NCBI RefSeq assembly: GCF_002000485.1
Contig: NZ_MLAJ01000008.1
Coordinates: 1-38,699, forward strand
Source of the DNA: Rodentibacter ratti
Lineage (GTDB): Bacteria; Pseudomonadota; Gammaproteobacteria; Enterobacterales; Pasteurellaceae
Direction of reading: 5' to 3'
Length of the DNA stretch: 38,699 bases
A program made the translations under genes and the position numbers. The notes beneath the pieces are model-generated. The model searched no databases and had not been told where the DNA came from. It saw only the letters and a list, made by a program, of their open reading frames with translations. Below, piece by piece: positions 34,983-38,699 of this stretch; positions within the stretch are counted from its first letter, which is position 1; every line of letters starts with the position of its first letter.

Positions 34983-35663
34983 TTAAAACATCTGTTGAGC
35001 ATTTTCTACTTGAACAAAAAAACCACTGCCATTCAAAATCACACTATAATCCGTTTGATATTTTTTACCATGGGTTTCCACCAACGCATGACAGCTCCGA
35101 ATACCTTGCTGCGGATAATATTGCGTTTCACGTGCTTGTTTAATTTGTTTTACCGTCATTTGTGTTCCCGTCACCTTACCTTGTTGTTTAAAGGCATCAG
35201 ATAGCACCTTAACGACTTGGTTATCCTGACATTTTGGCACAATAACGGTTTTTGTCGTTTGCTTAGGTTGTGTAGTTTTTAATGTTTGATCTGGGCTTTC
35301 CACCTTCTCAATTTTCTTTATGGAAACGTCTTGTGCGGCAGTTTTCGTTTTCTCAACTTTCTTCATTTCTTTCTGCTTATTCTTAACAGATTGTTTATTC
35401 TTAGTCGGCTTCGTCGGTTGTGATTTCATATTTTTTTTATCGTTAGAAACCTGAGTTTTAGCACCGTTTTTGCTCACTTTGGTTGAGGATTTTTTCTGTA
35501 CCGTTTTTTTCGTTGCTTTTTTCTCTACCGGCTTTTTCACTTGTGTTTTTTTAGTTTGCTTAACTACTTGTTTCGTCGTTGTATTTTTATTTTGTGAGGC
35601 AGCAACAGTATTGCCTCCAATAAAAAATAATACGGCGAATAAAACTTGAAATAATTTTTTCAT
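34983..35663 (-). CDS. Secreted Lys/Thr/Gln-rich protein of unknown function
   Basis: 226 aa from ATG 35663 (a six-residue upstream extension is rejected). A signal peptide (MKKLFQVLFAVLFFIGGNTVAAS) is followed by a low-complexity region (about residues 28-140) dominated by Lys, Thr, Gln and Val with repeats such as KKTQVKKPVEKKATKK. A compact C-terminal domain of about 85 residues has two cysteines (VPKCQDNQ and IRSCHALVE) that could form a disulfide, and ends VILNGSGFFVQVENAQQMF. I do not recognise the family. The very basic linker may bind peptidoglycan, LPS or nucleic acid; that is inference. Confidence 0.75.
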   Translation of the reverse strand: MKKLFQVLFAVLFFIGGNTVAASQNKNTTTKQVVKQTKKTQVKKPVEKKATKKTVQKKSSTKVSKNGAKTQVSNDKKNMKSQPTKPTKNKQSVKNKQKEMKKVEKTKTAAQDVSIKKIEKVESPDQTLKTTQPKQTTKTVIVPKCQDNQVVKVLSDAFKQQGKVTGTQMTVKQIKQARETQYYPQQGIRSCHALVETHGKKYQTDYSVILNGSGFFVQVENAQQMF

Positions 35664-35680
35664 AAATGTCTCCTTAAACA

Positions 35681-35709
35681 AAAAGTGCGGCTAAATTAAC
35701 CGCACTTTT
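35681..35709 (-). terminator. Uptake-sequence hairpin after gpmA
   Basis: A 10-base stem (35681-35690 with 35700-35709), 9-base loop, one arm an exact uptake core; T run follows on the minus strand. Confidence 0.78.
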
Positions 35710-35723
35710 ATCAAGCCTAAAAA

Positions 35724-36407
35724 TTAAAGGTAGTAATGTTCTACATAGTTTAATTTATCGTCAAGTTTTAACACTAACGGCTGACCGGTTGGAATTTCAA
35801 AATCCATAATTTCTTCATCAGAAATACCGATAATGTGTTTTGCCAAGGCACGCAGCGAATTACCATGCGCCACCACTAAAACACGTTTGCCGGAAAGCAT
35901 TGCCGGTGCAATTTGATCTTCCCAGAACGGAAGTGCACGTTCTAAGGTAAGTTTTAAGTTTTCTGCGTTTGGCACAACATCTGACGGAAGATTTGCATAG
36001 CGGCGATCGTTATGTGCAGAGTTTGGATCTTGCGGATCTAAATCCGGCGGAGAAATATCGTAAGAACGGCGCCAAATATGCACTTGCTCATCACCATATT
36101 GCTCTGCGGTGGCTTTTTTATCTAAGCCCTGTAACGCACCGTAGTGACGTTCGTTTAAACGCCAGTTTTTCACTTGAGGAATCCATAATTGGTGCGATTC
36201 TTCCAACACGATATTACAAGTTTTGATGGCACGGGTTAGCACAGAAGTAAATGCGATATCAAATTCATAGCCTGCGTCTAACAATTTTTTACCCGCAGCT
36301 TTGGCTTCTTCTACGCCACGTTCGGTCAAATTTACATCACGCCAACCGGTAAATAAATTTTTTGCGTTCCATTCACTAAAACCGTGACGAATGAATACTA
36401 ATTCCAT
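35724..36407 (-). CDS. gpmA: 2,3-bisphosphoglycerate-dependent phosphoglycerate mutase
   Basis: Glycolytic enzyme interconverting 3- and 2-phosphoglycerate through a phosphohistidine. 227 aa. The catalytic RHG motif is at residues 7-9 (His8), the acid/base Glu is in NERHYGAL, and the second His is in [10 protein letters not shown]. It lies alone, divergent from envC, and ends at an uptake-sequence terminator. Confidence 0.97.
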   Translation of the reverse strand: MELVFIRHGFSEWNAKNLFTGWRDVNLTERGVEEAKAAGKKLLDAGYEFDIAFTSVLTRAIKTCNIVLEESHQLWIPQVKNWRLNERHYGALQGLDKKATAEQYGDEQVHIWRRSYDISPPDLDPQDPNSAHNDRRYANLPSDVVPNAENLKLTLERALPFWEDQIAPAMLSGKRVLVVAHGNSLRALAKHIIGISDEEIMDFEIPTGQPLVLKLDDKLNYVEHYYL

Positions 36408-36445
36408 AGGGTGCTCCTAATATTTAAGTAAAAAAGAATGCGCAC

Positions 36446-36473
36446 TTTATAGCAAAAAATCCTACTGTTTAAA
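36446..36473 (-). promoter_or_regulatory. Candidate gpmA promoter
   Basis: Minus-strand -35 TTTAAA (36468-36473), 16-base spacer, -10 TATAAA (36446-36451), 38 bases before gpmA. Confidence 0.4.
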
Positions 36474-36608
36474 AGCAAAAAGGCGGGATTTCCTGATCTT
36501 ACGCAAAAAATTAAACCCAGCCATTTTAGCACTATCAAAATAATGCTACTATCTGTACTTTGTGGACAAAATAGCTTTCACCGATTTTTTATTTCTAGAG
36601 TTTAATCT

Positions 36609-37844
36609 ATGCAATATTGGCAATTGATAACAAAAACATTTTCAAAATCGACCGCACTTTTAGTTGCATGTGGGCTTATCGGATTTTCATCAGCCAGTTA
36701 TGGCAATAATCTTAATCAAATCCAACAACAAATTAAGCAACAAGAATCTAAACTTGCCAAACAAAAACGTGAGCAGGCAAAACTTCAATCCACTTTAAAA
36801 AACCAAGAAAGTAAAATTAATGCGGTAGCGGGGGAATTACGCGAAACCGAATTAAGTTTGAAAGAAATCCGTAAGCAAATTGCAGAAGCCGATAAACAAA
36901 TCAAACTGCTGGAAAAGCAAGAAAAAGAACAAAAAACAAAACTTGCCAAGCAAATGGATGTCATTTACCGCTCGGGGTTAAACCCTTCCGTTTTGGAAAG
37001 AATGCTGTCGGAAGATGCCAAAAAAGCCACACGAATGAAGGTTTATTATGAGCATTTAAATCAGGCTCGTATTGAGATGATAACCAATCTTCAAGCGACA
37101 CAAGCACAAATTGTTAAACAAAAAGAGGCCATTTTAGGTCAGCAACAAAATCAACGGGATCAACTTTCCACGCAGAAAAAACAACAACAAGAATTAGAAA
37201 AAATTCAGCGTGAACGACAATCGACGTTAAATGAAATTAATAAAAACATCAACAAAGATCAGAATCGATTAGAGAATTTACGGGCTAACGAAATTGCGTT
37301 GAAACAAGAAATTCAACGTGCCGAACAAGCCGCACGCCAACAAGAACAACGTGAGCGGGAAGCGCTGGCACAACGTAAACAAGCGGAAGAAAAACGCACG
37401 GCCAAACCTTATAAGCCAACCGCCCAAGAACGCCAATTAATTAACAGTACCAATGGTCTCGGGACGGCAAATCGCCAATATAATAAACCGATAAATGGTT
37501 CGACACTTTATGCTTTTGGTTCCGCTCAAGCCGGTGAGGCACGCTGGAAAGGGATGGTAATTGCCGCACCAAACGGCACGCCGGTGCGTGCCATTGCCAA
37601 CGGGCGTGTCATTTTAGCCGGACAGCTTACCGGTTATGGCTATATGGTTATCATTAAACACGGAGAGAGCGATCTGAGTTTGTATGGTTTTAACCAAGCT
37701 GTTTTCGTCAAACCCAACCAACTGGTTTCAGCAGGTCAAACTATCGCACAAGTGGGAAATACCGGTGAAATTTCTCGTCCTGCATTATATTTCGGTATTA
37801 GTCGAAAAGGTGTGCCGGTGAATCCTGCAGGGTGGATTAAATAA
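36609..37844 (+). CDS. envC: Murein hydrolase activator EnvC
   Basis: Division-associated activator of the AmiA/AmiB amidases. 411 aa. Signal peptide (about 1-33), then a coiled coil (about 35-260) rich in Lys/Gln/Glu, which in E. coli binds FtsEX. The C-terminal LytM domain (about 290-410) is degenerate: the HxxxD and HxH zinc motifs of active M23 peptidases are missing (LSLYGF and LYFGI in their place), as in EnvC, so it should activate rather than cut. An uptake core lies in the signal-peptide coding region. It overlaps the next gene by one base (TAATG). Confidence 0.93.
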   Translation: MQYWQLITKTFSKSTALLVACGLIGFSSASYGNNLNQIQQQIKQQESKLAKQKREQAKLQSTLKNQESKINAVAGELRETELSLKEIRKQIAEADKQIKLLEKQEKEQKTKLAKQMDVIYRSGLNPSVLERMLSEDAKKATRMKVYYEHLNQARIEMITNLQATQAQIVKQKEAILGQQQNQRDQLSTQKKQQQELEKIQRERQSTLNEINKNINKDQNRLENLRANEIALKQEIQRAEQAARQQEQREREALAQRKQAEEKRTAKPYKPTAQERQLINSTNGLGTANRQYNKPINGSTLYAFGSAQAGEARWKGMVIAAPNGTPVRAIANGRVILAGQLTGYGYMVIIKHGESDLSLYGFNQAVFVKPNQLVSAGQTIAQVGNTGEISRPALYFGISRKGVPVNPAGWIK

Positions 37845-38686
37845 TGAATATACCATTTAAAACTGCGGTCAAAAATCTAATCGTTTTTTCAACCGCTCTT
37901 TTCTCCACATTTACACTCGCACAAAATAAACTCGCAATCGTCATTGATGATGTGGGCTATCATCCCAAAGAAGATGCGGCGATTTTTGCTATGCCACGTG
38001 AAATTTCTGTGGCAATTATCCCCTCCGCACCCTATGCTCAACCTCGTAACCAAGAAGCCAAAAAACAAGGGCGTGACATTCTTATTCATATGCCAATGCA
38101 ACCCATAAATCAAACGAAAATTGAAGAGGGAGGATTACATTTAGGCATGTCGGCAGAACAGGTCACAAACCGAGTTCAAAAGGCCAAAAATATTGTCAGT
38201 CATGCAATCGGTATGAATAATCACATGGGCAGCGCAGCAACAGCCGACACGCCGTTAATGACACATTTAATGAATGCGCTTCGTGCACAGCATTTATTTT
38301 TCTTGGATAGTCGAACAATTGGTCGATCTGTTGCCGGCAAAATCGCTAAAGAGCAAGGGATTCGTTCATTAGATCGCCATATTTTCTTAGATGACAGCAA
38401 TGAATTTGCCGATGTGCAACGCCAATTTCAAGCCGCAATTCAATATGCAAGAAAACATGGTACGGCAATCGCTATAGGTCACCCCCGTAAAAACACTGTT
38501 GCGGTATTACAGCAAAATTTGCGCCATTTACCTTCAGATATTCAGCTCGTCGGTATGGGAAGTTTATGGCGAAATGAGCGTATCGTACCGCCAAAACCTT
38601 TTATTTTACTGTTTAGCGATATTCCTGCTCCGACCTCAACTGCACCTTACGAGCCAGTTCCATTATTGCGGGGCGTACCAAAGTAA
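37844..38686 (+). CDS. yibQ: Divergent polysaccharide deacetylase family protein (YibQ)
   Basis: 280 aa. Signal peptide (about 1-26), then a divergent deacetylase fold with IVIDDVGY, ILIHMPMQP, MNNHMGSAAT and FFLDSRT motifs and AIAIGHPRKNT near the end. The Asp-Asp and His positions suggest a metal site, but the family's activity is not firmly established. It overlaps envC by one base, so the two are coupled, as in E. coli where yibQ is next to envC. The short sequence after the stop ends the window. Confidence 0.88.
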   Translation: MNIPFKTAVKNLIVFSTALFSTFTLAQNKLAIVIDDVGYHPKEDAAIFAMPREISVAIIPSAPYAQPRNQEAKKQGRDILIHMPMQPINQTKIEEGGLHLGMSAEQVTNRVQKAKNIVSHAIGMNNHMGSAATADTPLMTHLMNALRAQHLFFLDSRTIGRSVAGKIAKEQGIRSLDRHIFLDDSNEFADVQRQFQAAIQYARKHGTAIAIGHPRKNTVAVLQQNLRHLPSDIQLVGMGSLWRNERIVPPKPFILLFSDIPAPTSTAPYEPVPLLRGVPK

Positions 38687-38699
38687 AAATCCACCTTCA

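Larger units (their letters stand above)
3607..36659. repeat. Dispersed DNA uptake signal sequences (AAGTGCGGT)
   Basis: Exact 9-bp cores begin at about 3607, 4978, 4995, 6114, 7217, 8072, 9578, 9595, 10171, 12744, 13966, 15546, 15840, 18422, 19003, 19618, 19959, 20283, 22435, 23470, 24613, 25179, 27681, 30231, 34025, 35699 and 36651. This is the Haemophilus-type uptake sequence recognised during natural transformation of Pasteurellaceae. Copies occur in both core genes and the restriction island, so the island has either been resident long enough to gain them or came from a related species. Confidence 0.93.

Overview
The window is Pasteurellaceae chromosome. The 9-bp DNA uptake core AAGTGCGGT / ACCGCACTT occurs at least 27 times, often as inverted pairs forming terminators. 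Gene orders such as tig-clpP-clpX-secE-nusG, pst-phoBR and gpmA/envC/yibQ fit the Haemophilus / Aggregatibacter / Pasteurella group. I cannot fix the species from sequence alone.

Layout. (1) 1-3525: an rRNA-operon promoter facing left off the window, gmhB on the minus strand, and the divergent MetJ-controlled metNIQ methionine uptake operon. (2) 3605-9482, minus strand: trigger factor, ClpP, ClpX, SecE, NusG, L11 and L1, i.e. protein folding, proteolysis and secretion next to transcription and ribosome genes. (3) 9576-13035: a BON-LysM protein (Kbp/YgaU), a YpfJ-type zinc peptidase, and hslVU behind a probable heat-shock promoter. (4) 13080-23988: an accessory restriction-modification island. 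(5) 24154-28184: rmuC, a UPF0114 membrane protein, and LexA-controlled recA followed by recX. (6) 28216-34809, minus strand: the phosphate regulon phoU, pstSCAB, phoBR with two matching Pho boxes. (7) 34947-38686: a Lys/Thr-rich secreted protein and gpmA on the minus strand, then envC and yibQ on the plus strand.

The island is the centre of interest. It holds a type I restriction-modification system of EcoR124-like size: a half-length HsdS-like gene, hsdR, a DUF3800 gene, an unknown gene, a structured-RNA-like segment, a two-TRD hsdS, a class III-like fic gene, and hsdM. These are followed by two silent, start-less one-TRD hsdS cassettes in opposite orientation around a tyrosine recombinase. 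The 25-bp repeat that opens each TRD and the roughly 70-98-bp repeat that closes it are shared by all four TRDs. This is the architecture of a DNA-inversion, phase-variable methylation system (phasevarion). It differs from the usual arrangement in two ways: fic and hsdM lie inside the segment that would invert, and an exact DNA uptake core sits in every TRD-closing repeat. The DUF3800/unknown pair, Fic and the C4-like RNA may be defence or immunity cargo carried with the system.
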